Shown here in pieces: positions 51,332 to 59,610 of a stretch of 64,000 bases of DNA. Source of the DNA: Oscillospiraceae bacterium (GTDB taxonomy: Bacteria; Bacillota; Clostridia; Oscillospirales; Acutalibacteraceae). The stretch lies in NCBI GenBank assembly GCA_015066085.1, contig SVPA01000006.1, positions 18,171-82,170 of the forward strand, written 5' to 3'. Under the pieces are notes generated by a model. It was not told the origin of the DNA, did not search any database, and saw only the letters and a list, made by a program, of their open reading frames with translations. The translations under genes and the position numbers were made by a program. Positions within the stretch are counted from its first letter, which is position 1, and the number at the start of each line of letters is the position of its first letter.

Positions 51332-51370
51332 AAAAATCACTAGTTACCACGAATAATGGAGGTGCAAACA

Positions 51371-51796
51371 ATGGCTCAGAAAATTATAGGTTACATTAAA
51401 CTGCAGATTCCCGCTGGAAAAGCCACTCCGGCTCCCCCGGTAGGTCCTGCGCTGGGACAGCACGGCGTCAACATCATGGCGTTCACTAAGGAATTCAATG
51501 AACGCACTAAAAATGATGCTGGTCTCATCATTCCGGTAGTTATTACCGTTTATGCAGACCATTCGTTCAGCTTTATCACCAAGACCCCCCCTGCAGCAGT
51601 CCTCATTAAGAAGGCTTGCGGCATTGAGAGCGGTTCAGGTGTGCCGAACAAGACTAAAGTTGCAAAGATTACCAGCGAGCAGGTTAAGAAGATTGCAGAG
51701 CAGAAAATGCCCGACCTTAATGCAGCAAGCATTGAGACCGCTATGTCTATGATAGCAGGTACCGCTCGCAGCATGGGCATCGAAGTAGTCGATTAA
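51371..51796 (+). CDS. rplK: 50S ribosomal protein L11
   Basis: The start is the ATG at 51371 after GGAGGTG; an in-frame ATG at 51356 overlaps that site. The 141-residue protein has the L11 sequence '[38 protein letters not shown]' and the C-terminal '[27 protein letters not shown]'. It forms the GTPase-associated centre with 23S rRNA. Confidence 0.98.
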   Translation: MAQKIIGYIKLQIPAGKATPAPPVGPALGQHGVNIMAFTKEFNERTKNDAGLIIPVVITVYADHSFSFITKTPPAAVLIKKACGIESGSGVPNKTKVAKITSEQVKKIAEQKMPDLNAASIETAMSMIAGTARSMGIEVVD

Positions 51797-51850
51797 TCTC
51801 TCTCGTGGGAGGAAATTATCCGATTTAACCACTTATTGGGAGGTAAAACA

Positions 51851-52546
51851 ATGAAACACGGTAAAAAGTATAATGAAAGCGCAAAACTTATCGAAACCGG
51901 TAAGTTTTACGAAGTCGGCGAAGCTTGCGAGCTTGCCTGCAAGGCTGCTACCGCAAAATTCGACGAAACTGTAGAAATTCACGTTCGCTTGGGTGTAGAC
52001 TCCCGTCACGCTGACCAACAGGTTCGCGGCGCTGTAGTTCTCCCCAACGGAACAGGTAAAAAGGTAAGAACTCTCGTTCTTGCTAAAGGCGACAAGGTTA
52101 AAGAAGCCCTTGACGCAGGTTCTGATTTCGCAGGAGCAGAAGAACTCGTTGCTAAAATCCAGAACGAAGGTTGGCTTGATTTCGACGTAGTAATCGCAAC
52201 CCCCGACATGATGGGTATGGTTGGTCGTCTTGGTAAGGTTCTTGGCCCCCGTGGTCTTATGCCTACCCCCAAGGCAGGTACCGTTACCCCTGATGTTGCT
52301 AAGGCTGTAACCGAAGCAAAAGCAGGTAAAATTGAGTACCGTCTTGACAAAACCAACATTATCCACTGCCCCGTAGGTAAGGCCTCTTTCGGCAGAGAGA
52401 AACTCGAAGAGAATATCGATACTCTTATGACCGCAATTGCAAAGGCTAAACCCGCTGCAGCAAAAGGTCAGTACATCAAGTCCTGCACCGTTGCTACAAC
52501 TATGGGACCTGGAATTAAGGTTGCTACCAACAAATACGCAAACTAA
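51851..52546 (+). CDS. rplA: 50S ribosomal protein L1
   Basis: The start is the ATG at 51851 after GGGAGG. The 231-residue protein has '[26 protein letters not shown]', '[26 protein letters not shown]' and '[12 protein letters not shown]', all typical of L1. It forms the mobile stalk at the E site and, in many bacteria, represses its own operon. Confidence 0.98.
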   Translation: MKHGKKYNESAKLIETGKFYEVGEACELACKAATAKFDETVEIHVRLGVDSRHADQQVRGAVVLPNGTGKKVRTLVLAKGDKVKEALDAGSDFAGAEELVAKIQNEGWLDFDVVIATPDMMGMVGRLGKVLGPRGLMPTPKAGTVTPDVAKAVTEAKAGKIEYRLDKTNIIHCPVGKASFGREKLEENIDTLMTAIAKAKPAAAKGQYIKSCTVATTMGPGIKVATNKYAN

Positions 52547-52667
52547 TTTTTGACAATTTTGCGTAATACTTCGTCGCTGGTGTTTGCGTGTACTTTTGTA
52601 CAACGCGGCACACCGCTTCTTGTCTTACACAAAATTTTCTAAAAATCAAACTTTCTTTAAGTTTATC

Positions 52668-52696
52668 TTGACAATACAGATTTTCTGTGTTATCAT
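52668..52696 (+). promoter_or_regulatory. Promoter of rplJ-rplL
   Basis: TTGACA (52668-52673), 17-base spacer, TATCAT (52691-52696). It would begin RNA near 52703, just before the L10 leader. The stretch 52547-52667 between rplA and this promoter has a small hairpin around GTAC-TTTT-GTAC and no gene that I can support. Confidence 0.82.
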
Positions 52697-52706
52697 CTTT
52701 AAGCAT

Positions 52707-52823
52707 CCAAAGACAGTAGGTCGCTTTTGCGATAAGGTTTACCGCCTACCGAGGTAATGCGAATAACTTTTTTATAAAGTATTATTCTGCCTGTCCTCAC
52801 CGTCTTTGGAGGACAGGTTTTTT
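52707..52823 (+). promoter_or_regulatory. Ribosomal protein L10 leader with terminator/antiterminator
   Basis: CCAAAGAC (52707-52714) can pair with GTCTTTGG (52802-52809), enclosing the conserved AGTAGG...CCTACCGAGGT arm of the L10 leader. The right strand overlaps an intrinsic terminator, CCTGTCCTC (52790-52798) with GAGGACAGG (52809-52817) and six T. L10(L12)4 binding is expected to favour the terminator. Confidence 0.88.
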
Positions 52824-52853
52824 AATTCACTATTTTCGGAGGTGAAAACTTTA

Positions 52854-53372
52854 ATGCCTAACGCAAAAGTTCTCGAAGCAAAACAGGCAGCCGTTGCTGC
52901 TCTTTCTGCAAAAATTTCCGATTCAGTTGCCGGTGTCCTTGTTGACTACTCCGGTATCACCGTAGCAGATGACACCGTTCTTCGTAGAGAACTCCGTCAA
53001 GCAGGTGTTGAATATAGCGTTATTAAAAACTCTATAATCAGCCGTGCTGTTGCAGGAGGCGACCTTGAGAGCCTTAATGAAGTTCTCGAAGGAACTACTG
53101 CAATCGCAATCTCTAAAGAAGACCACACCGCAGCAGCAAGAATTTTAGGAAAATATGCTGACTCGCACGAAAACTTCAAACTTAAGGGTGGTTACCTTGA
53201 GGGTAAAGCAATTTCTGTTGAAACTGTTAACGAACTCGCAAAACTCCCCACAAGAGAAGTTCTTCTTGCAACCGTACTTGGTGCTTTCCAAGCACCTATG
53301 GCCTCTTTCGCTCGTGCCGTTCAAGCAATTGTTGATAAAAACGGTGACGGTGCTGAAGCAGCCGCAGAATAA
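52854..53372 (+). CDS. rplJ: 50S ribosomal protein L10
   Basis: The start is the ATG at 52854, nine bases after GGAGGTG; the longer open frame begins inside the terminator. The 172-residue protein has the L10 pattern 'LEAKQAAVAALSAKISDSVAGVLVDYSGITV', 'LRRELRQAGVEYSVIKNSIISRAV' and an Ala/Glu-rich C-terminal helix that binds L7/L12 dimers. It is the base of the ribosomal stalk. Confidence 0.96.
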   Translation: MPNAKVLEAKQAAVAALSAKISDSVAGVLVDYSGITVADDTVLRRELRQAGVEYSVIKNSIISRAVAGGDLESLNEVLEGTTAIAISKEDHTAAARILGKYADSHENFKLKGGYLEGKAISVETVNELAKLPTREVLLATVLGAFQAPMASFARAVQAIVDKNGDGAEAAAE

Positions 53373-53411
53373 TTAAAAAAAACACTATAAATTATATTGG
53401 AGGAAAATAAA

Positions 53412-53786
53412 ATGGCATCTGAAAAAGTAACCGCTATTATTGAAGAACTTAAAGTTCTTACCGTTCTTGAGCTTTCTGAGCTCGTTAAAGCAGTAGAAGA
53501 AGAATTCGGCGTATCTGCAGCCGCAGCAGTAGCAGTAGCCGCTCCCGCAGCAGGCGCAGCAGCAGCTGAAGAAAAGACTGAATTCGACGTAGTCCTTGCT
53601 AACGCAGGCGCTGAAAAGATTAAGGTTATTAAAGCAGTTCGCGAAATCACCGGTCTCGGTCTTGCTGAGGCTAAGGCTCTCGTTGACGGCGCTCCCAAAA
53701 CCCTTAAGGAAGCTGCTTCTAAAGATGAAGCTGAATCTATCAAGGCTAAACTTGCTGAAGTTGGCGCTACTGTTGAACTTAAATAA
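53412..53786 (+). CDS. rplL: 50S ribosomal protein L7/L12
   Basis: The start is the ATG at 53412 after GGAGG. The 124-residue protein has the dimerising N-terminus ('[26 protein letters not shown]'), an Ala-rich hinge (about 37-58) and the C-terminal domain '[37 protein letters not shown]'. It recruits translational GTPases. The operon ends here; rpoB-rpoC, which usually follow, are absent. Confidence 0.98.
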   Translation: MASEKVTAIIEELKVLTVLELSELVKAVEEEFGVSAAAAVAVAAPAAGAAAAEEKTEFDVVLANAGAEKIKVIKAVREITGLGLAEAKALVDGAPKTLKEAASKDEAESIKAKLAEVGATVELK

Positions 53787-53804
53787 TTTAAGTTTTAAAA
53801 TTAA

Positions 53805-53838
53805 AACACCGTTGTCTTTGACAACGGTGTTTTTTTTA
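53805..53838. terminator. Terminator after rplL
   Basis: AACACCGTTGTC (53805-53816) pairs with GACAACGGTGTT (53820-53831), followed by a T-run that reaches the end of the convergent AEC gene. Confidence 0.92.
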
Positions 53839-53839
53839 T

Positions 53840-54775
53840 TTACTGAAACATCTGGGCAAGGGCTACAACAAAAGGCATCGTAAGTGAGGAAAGAATAGTT
53901 GTAAGGGCGACTAAATTTACCGAGGTTTTAATGTCGTTTTCAAACTTAACCGCAAAGACGGTTGTAACCGCTGCAACAGGGGCGCTTGCCGCAACAATAA
54001 GAGAAATCAGAATATCGCCTCTGACGCCAATCAGCACCAAAACTAATAGAGAAACAAGCGGAACAGCCAACAATCTCAGGAATGAAACAAGATAGGTTAC
54101 GGGCTGTTTTAAAGGCTCTAAAAGATTGTTTGAGGCAAGATTAAATCCTATTACCATCATAGCAAGTGGTGTGTTCAGCCCCGCCATAAAACCGAGCGTT
54201 TTATCAATAGGCTCGGGCAGGTTTGCGGTGAAAAAGAAAACTAAAAGGCCAAGAGTAACGCCAATAATACCCGGGTTAAAAATCAATTTTTTAACCGACA
54301 TCGAGCGAAGGCTTCCGCTTGAGCAAATTATTCCGTAGGTCCAAAGGACAATATTAAATATTCCAACACAGACCGACCCGTAAAAGACCCCCGTTTCGCC
54401 GAGAATTGCCTCTTGAAGCGGAATTCCCATATATCCGACATTAGAGAAAACAACCGCGAACCTAAGGACTCGTTTTTTCTCCTCGTTCTTGCCCCTGAAA
54501 ATGAGATGGACAACAAGAATCGAAAAAACCATTATTCCAAGAAAAGCGGCGGCACAAATAAGGAGTCCCTCAAGTGCGCTTTTCTCAAAAGGAATATTAA
54601 ACGAGTTGATTATAAGACAGGGGGTTACAAAGTACATTACGATGTCGCTAAGAACCTTTGAGCCGTTTGTATTTATGAGTTTAGTTTTATTGCCTACAAA
54701 ACCAAAGCCTATAAGCAAGAACAGAATAATAATCTGAATAAAAACGGTGTAAAAATTATTTAAAAACTGTGTCAT
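53840..54775 (-). CDS. AEC family transporter (auxin efflux carrier-like)
   Basis: The 311-residue protein has ten hydrophobic segments in the AEC two-repeat pattern, with 'LLIGFGFVGNKTKLINTNGSKVLSDIVMYFVTPCLIINSF' at the start and 'ASAPVAAVTTVFAVKFENDIKTSVNLVALTTILSSLTMPF' at the end. Bacterial members move malate, malonate or related organic acids. It starts right after the galT stop with little ribosome-binding site, so its translation is probably coupled to galT. Confidence 0.9.
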   Translation of the reverse strand: MTQFLNNFYTVFIQIIILFLLIGFGFVGNKTKLINTNGSKVLSDIVMYFVTPCLIINSFNIPFEKSALEGLLICAAAFLGIMVFSILVVHLIFRGKNEEKKRVLRFAVVFSNVGYMGIPLQEAILGETGVFYGSVCVGIFNIVLWTYGIICSSGSLRSMSVKKLIFNPGIIGVTLGLLVFFFTANLPEPIDKTLGFMAGLNTPLAMMVIGFNLASNNLLEPLKQPVTYLVSFLRLLAVPLVSLLVLVLIGVRGDILISLIVAASAPVAAVTTVFAVKFENDIKTSVNLVALTTILSSLTMPFVVALAQMFQ

Positions 54776-54776
54776 A

Positions 54777-56264
54777 TTATTTTACACTGTTTATAAAACG
54801 AATAAAGGCTTTTTGACCCTCTTCGTTTCTTTTATAAACGCCGGCATGCTCTAAAACGGTTGCAAACACTTTTCCAACCTCAGCCTTTAGAATGTCGTCA
54901 ACATTATCGGCGGTAATGGTGTAGTTGCCTTTGAAACCTTCAACCCAATCTGCGTGAGAGGCGGTAAGGGGGTTTGCTTTAAGGTCTTCGCCGTTTATTA
55001 TTGCCTTGCTTAAAGCGGAAAGTTCGGCTTTAAGTCGGGCGGGAAGAACGGCAAGACCCATAACCTCAATAAGCCCTATGTTCTCTTTCTTTATGTGGTG
55101 GAGTTCTGCGTGGGGATGATAAACTCCCATAGGATGCTCACCCGTTGTAATGTTATTGCGAAGAACAAGGTCGAGTTCAAAATTTTCTGAATTCTTTCTT
55201 GCAATCGGGGTAATTGTGTTATGAGGTTCGCCATCGGTTTCGGCAAAAACAAAGGCCTCTTGGTCGGTGTAACCTCTCCAAGCCTCAAGTATTTTGTCGG
55301 CAAGGGCGCAAATTCTGTCGGTGTCTTTTGAACTAAGGCGAATAACCGACATTGGCCACTTAACAATACCCGCCTTAATATCTTCGAATCCGCTAAAGGT
55401 GAATTCGGTTTCGATAGGCGCTTTTGCCATAGCAAAGGTGTAGTGACCGCCTTGGAAATGGTCGTGGGTAAGAATAGAACCGCCAACTATCGGTAAATCG
55501 GCATTCGAGCCGACAAAATAGTGGGGAAAAGATTTAACAAAACTAAGAAGTTTTCTAAAGGTGTCGGGGTTTATTGCCATAGGAGTGTGTTCACTGTTAA
55601 AAACAATACAGTGCTCGTTATAGTAAACATAAGGGGAAAACTGCATCATCCAGTCTTTGCCGTTAACCTTAACGGGAAGAACCCTGTGGTTTTGACGGGC
55701 GGGGTGGTTAACTCTGCCGCTGTAACCCTCGTTTTCCTTGCAAAGCATACACTTCGGGTAGCCCGACTGAACCATATTTTTTGCCGCCGCAATTGCTTTC
55801 GGGTCTTTCTCGGGTTTAGAAAGATTTATGGTAATGTCAAGGTCGCCGTACTCGGTAGCGGTAATCCATTTCATATCCTTTTTAATCCTGTAACGGCGTA
55901 TGTAGTCGCTGTCGCAAGAAAGTTTATAGTACCAGTCGGTTGCTTTTACGGGGTCTTCTTCATATAACTTTTTAAAGGTACTTCTGACATAAGACGGACG
56001 GGGGGTAAGAATCCCCATAATCTTCGTGTCGAAAAGGTCACGGTAGGTGGTGCTGTCCTCGATAATGCCTTTTTCTGCCGCAAAATCAAGAATAACCTTT
56101 AAAATATCCTCAAGGTCTGCCTCCGGTGCGTTTTCAACCTCACAGTATTCGTCAAGTCCTAACTCGGCTATAATACTGTTGGCGGCAAAAATGCGGTCAT
56201 CCTCGGTTATAAGGCCCGTTTTTATACCGTAATTTACAAGTTGTGTAATTGCTGTGTTAATCAT
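54777..56264 (-). CDS. galT: UDP-glucose--hexose-1-phosphate uridylyltransferase (Gram-positive type)
   Basis: The ATG at 56264 has AAGGGG upstream. The 495-residue protein matches the long Firmicute GalT class: 'NPSYVRSTFKKLY'-like region ('RPSYVRSTFKKLYEED'), 'CMLCKENEGYSGRVNHPARQNHRVLPV', 'FNSEHTPMAINPDTFRKLLSFV', 'SNADLPIVGGSILTHDHFQGGHYTFAM' with the catalytic HDHxQGG, and 'MGVYHPHAELHHIKKENIGLIEVMG'. It exchanges UMP between UDP-glucose and galactose-1-phosphate in the Leloir pathway. No galK, galE or galM is near it. Confidence 0.94.
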   Translation of the reverse strand: MINTAITQLVNYGIKTGLITEDDRIFAANSIIAELGLDEYCEVENAPEADLEDILKVILDFAAEKGIIEDSTTYRDLFDTKIMGILTPRPSYVRSTFKKLYEEDPVKATDWYYKLSCDSDYIRRYRIKKDMKWITATEYGDLDITINLSKPEKDPKAIAAAKNMVQSGYPKCMLCKENEGYSGRVNHPARQNHRVLPVKVNGKDWMMQFSPYVYYNEHCIVFNSEHTPMAINPDTFRKLLSFVKSFPHYFVGSNADLPIVGGSILTHDHFQGGHYTFAMAKAPIETEFTFSGFEDIKAGIVKWPMSVIRLSSKDTDRICALADKILEAWRGYTDQEAFVFAETDGEPHNTITPIARKNSENFELDLVLRNNITTGEHPMGVYHPHAELHHIKKENIGLIEVMGLAVLPARLKAELSALSKAIINGEDLKANPLTASHADWVEGFKGNYTITADNVDDILKAEVGKVFATVLEHAGVYKRNEEGQKAFIRFINSVK

Positions 56265-56351
56265 CAAAAAACCCCTTAAAAACATATCAACTTAATTATA
56301 TAACTAAATATTTATATAGTCAATTTTTAATTGAAAAATTTTCAAAGATAA

Positions 56352-56380
56352 TTGTATAAAAGGTAAACTTGTGTTATAAT
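56352..56380 (+). promoter_or_regulatory. Promoter of tyrA-pncB-lipoprotein unit
   Basis: TTGTAT (56352-56357), 17-base spacer, TATAAT (56375-56380), 23 bases before the tyrA start. Confidence 0.78.
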
Positions 56381-56403
56381 GTATCAAACACGAGGTGATA
56401 TTT

Positions 56404-57273
56404 ATGCAGAAAATTGCCGTCATAGGTCTTGGAATAATGGGCGGTTCAATAGCCAAGGCGCTTAAAAAGTCGGGCAAATATTATGTTATCGTATATAATC
56501 GAACAAAAGAGGTTGCTCAAAAAGCCCTTGCCGAAAGTGTTGCCGACGAAATCTGGGACGGCGTTTCGCCTATTGATTCTGATATAACGGTACTTGCCGT
56601 AAACCTGAATGTTACCTTTAAACTTTTTGAAACTCTGCCGCAACTGCTTAAAAAGGGAAGCATCTTGACCGATATTTGCGGAATAAAAGAGGCGGTTGTA
56701 AAAAAGGGAGAAGAGGTGGGAGAAAAAGCGGAAATTCGTTTTGTCGGCGGTCACCCTATGGCAGGCCGTGAGCGAAGCGGTTACGAGTTTTCAACCGAAG
56801 ACCTTTTCTTTAACAGAAGTTACATTTTTACAAAAACCGCAAATACCGATATAAAGGCGCTTGAAACCCTTTCACAAATGGCTCTTGATATCGGATGTTT
56901 AGATGTAACCGTGACCTCTCCCTCTCATCACGATAAAATGATAGCCTATACTTCACAAATTCCGCACATTTTAGCGGGAGCCTATATGAATTCGCCTACA
57001 AGCGCAACCCATAAGGGCTATTCGGCGGGAAGTTATCACGATGTTTCCCGTGTTGCCTCGGTTGACGAAAATCTCTGGACTGAACTTTTTTTAGCAAACA
57101 GAGAAAATCTGCTTTATGAAATAGATATTTTAATTCGCAACCTTGAATCCTATAAGGACGCCGTTTTAAGCGAGGATGAAACTCGGCTTTCGGATATAAT
57201 AAAAACGGGCAGAATTCTAAAAGAAAGAGATATAATAGTAAACGGTGATGAAAAACCGCATAAATTTGGTTAA
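56404..57273 (+). CDS. tyrA: Prephenate dehydrogenase
   Basis: The ATG at 56404 lies six bases after GAGGTG; the in-frame GTG at 56395 is part of that site. The 289-residue protein has the NAD-binding 'KIAVIGLGIMGGSIAKALKKSG', 'TDICGIKEAVV', and 'FVGGHPMAGRERSGYEFSTEDLF' with the active-site His and Arg, then 'HDKMIAYTSQIPHILAGAY'. It makes 4-hydroxyphenylpyruvate for tyrosine. It lacks a C-terminal ACT domain, unlike the Bacillus enzyme. Confidence 0.94.
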   Translation: MQKIAVIGLGIMGGSIAKALKKSGKYYVIVYNRTKEVAQKALAESVADEIWDGVSPIDSDITVLAVNLNVTFKLFETLPQLLKKGSILTDICGIKEAVVKKGEEVGEKAEIRFVGGHPMAGRERSGYEFSTEDLFFNRSYIFTKTANTDIKALETLSQMALDIGCLDVTVTSPSHHDKMIAYTSQIPHILAGAYMNSPTSATHKGYSAGSYHDVSRVASVDENLWTELFLANRENLLYEIDILIRNLESYKDAVLSEDETRLSDIIKTGRILKERDIIVNGDEKPHKFG

Positions 57274-57286
57274 AGAAGGTATAAAA

Positions 57287-58738
57287 ATGAGAAAACATAA
57301 TCTGTCAATGCTTTTGGACCTTTATGAAATGACAATGGCGAACGGAATCTTCACAAGTGATATGAAAGATACCGTAACATATTTCGATATGTTCTTCCGC
57401 CGTGTGCCGGATAACGGAGGCTACGCTATAATGGCGGGTCTTGAGCAGTTAATGGAGTATTTTGAGAATCTCCGCTTTACTAAGGAAGATATCGAATATT
57501 TAAGGTCGCTAAACCTTTTTTGCGAAGAGTTTTTAGTCTATCTTGAAAACTTTAAGTTTGAATGTGACGTTTGGGCAGTGCCCGAGGGAACGCCAATTTT
57601 CCCAATGGAGCCGATTGTCACGGTAAAAGGACCCGCAATTCAAGCCTTTTTGGTTGAAACAATGGTTCTGCTTACCATAAACCATCAGTCGCTTATTGCC
57701 ACGAAAGCCAACCGAATCTGCTCTGTTGCGGGGGATAGACCCGTAATGGAATTCGGCGCCCGTCGTGCCCACGGATATGACGCCGCCTACTATGGCGCAA
57801 GAGCGGCAATTATCGGCGGCTGCAAGGGAACCTCTAATGTTAAAACGGGTCAGGACTTTAATACTGCCGTTTCGGGAACAATGGCGCATAGTTGGGTTCA
57901 ACTTTTTCCCGACGAATATACCGCCTTTAAAACCTATGCCGAAAAATATCCCGACAGTTGTACTCTGCTTATTGATACCTTTAATGTGCTTAAATCGGGA
58001 CTTCCAAATGCAATAAAATGTTTTGACGAGGTCTTAAAACCGAACGGATACAGACCCAAAGGCGTCCGTATCGACAGCGGAGATATTGCCTACCTTTCAA
58101 AGAAAATCAGAAAAGCCCTTGATGATGCGGGTTATAACGACTGCGCAATAGTTGTTTCAAACTCGCTCGACGAGCATCTTATTAAGGAACTTGACAGCCA
58201 GGGCGCTAAAATTTCAAGTTTCGGTGTCGGAGAAAGGCTTATTACCGCTTCAAGCGAAGCCGTTTTTGGCGGAGTTTATAAACTCGCCGCAGTAGAGTTT
58301 CCAAACGGCGAGATTGTGCCCAAAATCAAGGTCAGCGAAAACATCGCTAAAATTACTCTGCCGGGCGTTAAAATTCCCTGGCGTCTTTATGACAACGAAA
58401 CGGGCAAGGCAATAGCCGATGTTATTTGCTTAAGTGATGAGAAAATCGACGACACAAAACCTTATGAAATATTTGACCCCGTTCACACCTGGAAAAGAAA
58501 AACGGTAACCAATTTCACCGCTAAAAAGTTACAAATTAAGATTATCGAAAAGGGCAAAAAGGTTTACAGTTCTCCAAGTGTTAACGAAATTTGTGCCTTC
58601 AGAAAGCAGTGTGTGGACAACCTCTGGGACGAGGTTAAGAGATTTGAAAATCCCCATAGTTACTATGTCGACCTTTCAGAGAAACTCTGGAATTTACGCC
58701 AGGAACTGTTAAGCAAAAATTCGAAGGGAGAAAACTAA
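57287..58738 (+). CDS. pncB: Nicotinate phosphoribosyltransferase
   Basis: The ATG at 57287 follows GAAGG; the longer open frame begins within tyrA. The 483-residue protein has 'LDLYEMTMANGIF', 'FFRRVPDNGGYAIMAGLEQ', 'EFGARRAHGYDAAYYGARAAIIGGCKGTSNV' and 'GVRIDSGDIAYLSKKIRK', all typical of the Firmicute PncB branch. It converts nicotinate and PRPP to nicotinate mononucleotide for NAD salvage. It is 13 bases after tyrA. Confidence 0.95.
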   Translation: MRKHNLSMLLDLYEMTMANGIFTSDMKDTVTYFDMFFRRVPDNGGYAIMAGLEQLMEYFENLRFTKEDIEYLRSLNLFCEEFLVYLENFKFECDVWAVPEGTPIFPMEPIVTVKGPAIQAFLVETMVLLTINHQSLIATKANRICSVAGDRPVMEFGARRAHGYDAAYYGARAAIIGGCKGTSNVKTGQDFNTAVSGTMAHSWVQLFPDEYTAFKTYAEKYPDSCTLLIDTFNVLKSGLPNAIKCFDEVLKPNGYRPKGVRIDSGDIAYLSKKIRKALDDAGYNDCAIVVSNSLDEHLIKELDSQGAKISSFGVGERLITASSEAVFGGVYKLAAVEFPNGEIVPKIKVSENIAKITLPGVKIPWRLYDNETGKAIADVICLSDEKIDDTKPYEIFDPVHTWKRKTVTNFTAKKLQIKIIEKGKKVYSSPSVNEICAFRKQCVDNLWDEVKRFENPHSYYVDLSEKLWNLRQELLSKNSKGEN

Positions 58739-59337
58739 TGAAAAGACTTCTGGCTTTACTTTTAAGTTTACTAATGGTTTGTTTTGTGGGCTGTTCGCAG
58801 AATAATAATGATAGCAGTGCAGACACAGATATTGTCAGCACGGCTAAAACGGGAAAACTAGACTCGGTAGAGTTCGGGCTGGGTGCTGATGTAGAGCAGG
58901 TCAAGGAACACTACTCAAAACTCGCAGAAGAATATGAAAAAGAACATTCATCAGAAGATAGTCACAACCATAATGGTGAAGTTTCCGCCTACTATAACCT
59001 TATAAAAAAAGACGGATACTCTGTTATAGATATTGCCTCTGCCCGTTTTTATTACCTTAATGACCAAAAAGAAAAGGGAATTGCGGCAGTTTCTACCGAT
59101 GGTGAAGTTTTTGGCTTTACCCCCGGTGTTACAATGAAATACGAGGTTGAAGAAGCAATAAACGCCAAGGGAGATATTAAAAGCGGTACCGAAGATGAGA
59201 TGAAATTCCTTGCGGTAAGAACCGAGCCGATAGTTGTTCTGCGGTACGACTTTGAAAACATCAGACTTGACTTCTATTTTTATGATAATGTTTTGATTTC
59301 AACCGTTATTCTTGATACTAATGTTTGGAAAATATAA
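58738..59337 (+). CDS. Putative lipoprotein, unknown
   Basis: The ATG overlaps the pncB stop. The 199-residue protein has a lipoprotein signal peptide (KRLLALLLSLLMVCFVGC, lipobox VGC with Cys about residue 19), a Ser/Asp-rich linker with 'SSADTDIVS', a His-rich patch 'HSSEDSHNHNG', and a beta-rich domain with 'GYSVIDIASARFYYLNDQKEKGIAAVSTDGEVFGFTPG'. It would sit on the outer face of the membrane. No known family is recognised, and its pairing with pncB is not explained. Confidence 0.75.
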   Translation: MKRLLALLLSLLMVCFVGCSQNNNDSSADTDIVSTAKTGKLDSVEFGLGADVEQVKEHYSKLAEEYEKEHSSEDSHNHNGEVSAYYNLIKKDGYSVIDIASARFYYLNDQKEKGIAAVSTDGEVFGFTPGVTMKYEVEEAINAKGDIKSGTEDEMKFLAVRTEPIVVLRYDFENIRLDFYFYDNVLISTVILDTNVWKI

Positions 59338-59367
59338 AAAAGATGGGCGTTGCCCATCTTTTTTTGT
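59336..59367. terminator. Terminator after the lipoprotein gene
   Basis: AAAAAGATGGGC pairs with GCCCATCTTTTT (59352-59363) around GTT, with T-runs on both strands, so it also serves the convergent SCIFF locus. Confidence 0.9.
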
Positions 59368-59610
59368 TTAAGGTCGGTTTTTGTCTATTATTCTAAGGTG
59401 ATAAAGGCAAAGAACAAAAAGTCCAAAGAACACATAGGCGGAAATAAGTGTGTGTGAGATACCGCCGATAAAGTTTAGTTCCCAAAAATAGATTAGCGTC
59501 CCTTTAAAAAGACCACCGAAAATATAAAAACCGATATATGTCAGTACGCTTTTGAAAATCTTCCCCTTAGGAAAGGAAAGAGGGAACAAAAGTTTTATAA
59601 ATTTAAGCAC
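59368..59610 (-). CDS. Small membrane protein downstream of the SCIFF maturase
   Basis: The GTG at 59610 overlaps the last base of the maturase TAG, with GGGGGAG upstream, so it is translated together with it. The 80-residue product has two hydrophobic segments ('VLTYIGFYIFGGLFKGTLIYFWELNFIGG', 'LISAYVFFGLFVLCLYHL') and a basic end. It is not recognised. Co-translation suggests a role with the maturase or the peptide, such as membrane placement, but that is a guess. Confidence 0.6.
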   Translation of the reverse strand: MLKFIKLLFPLSFPKGKIFKSVLTYIGFYIFGGLFKGTLIYFWELNFIGGISHTLISAYVFFGLFVLCLYHLRIIDKNRP

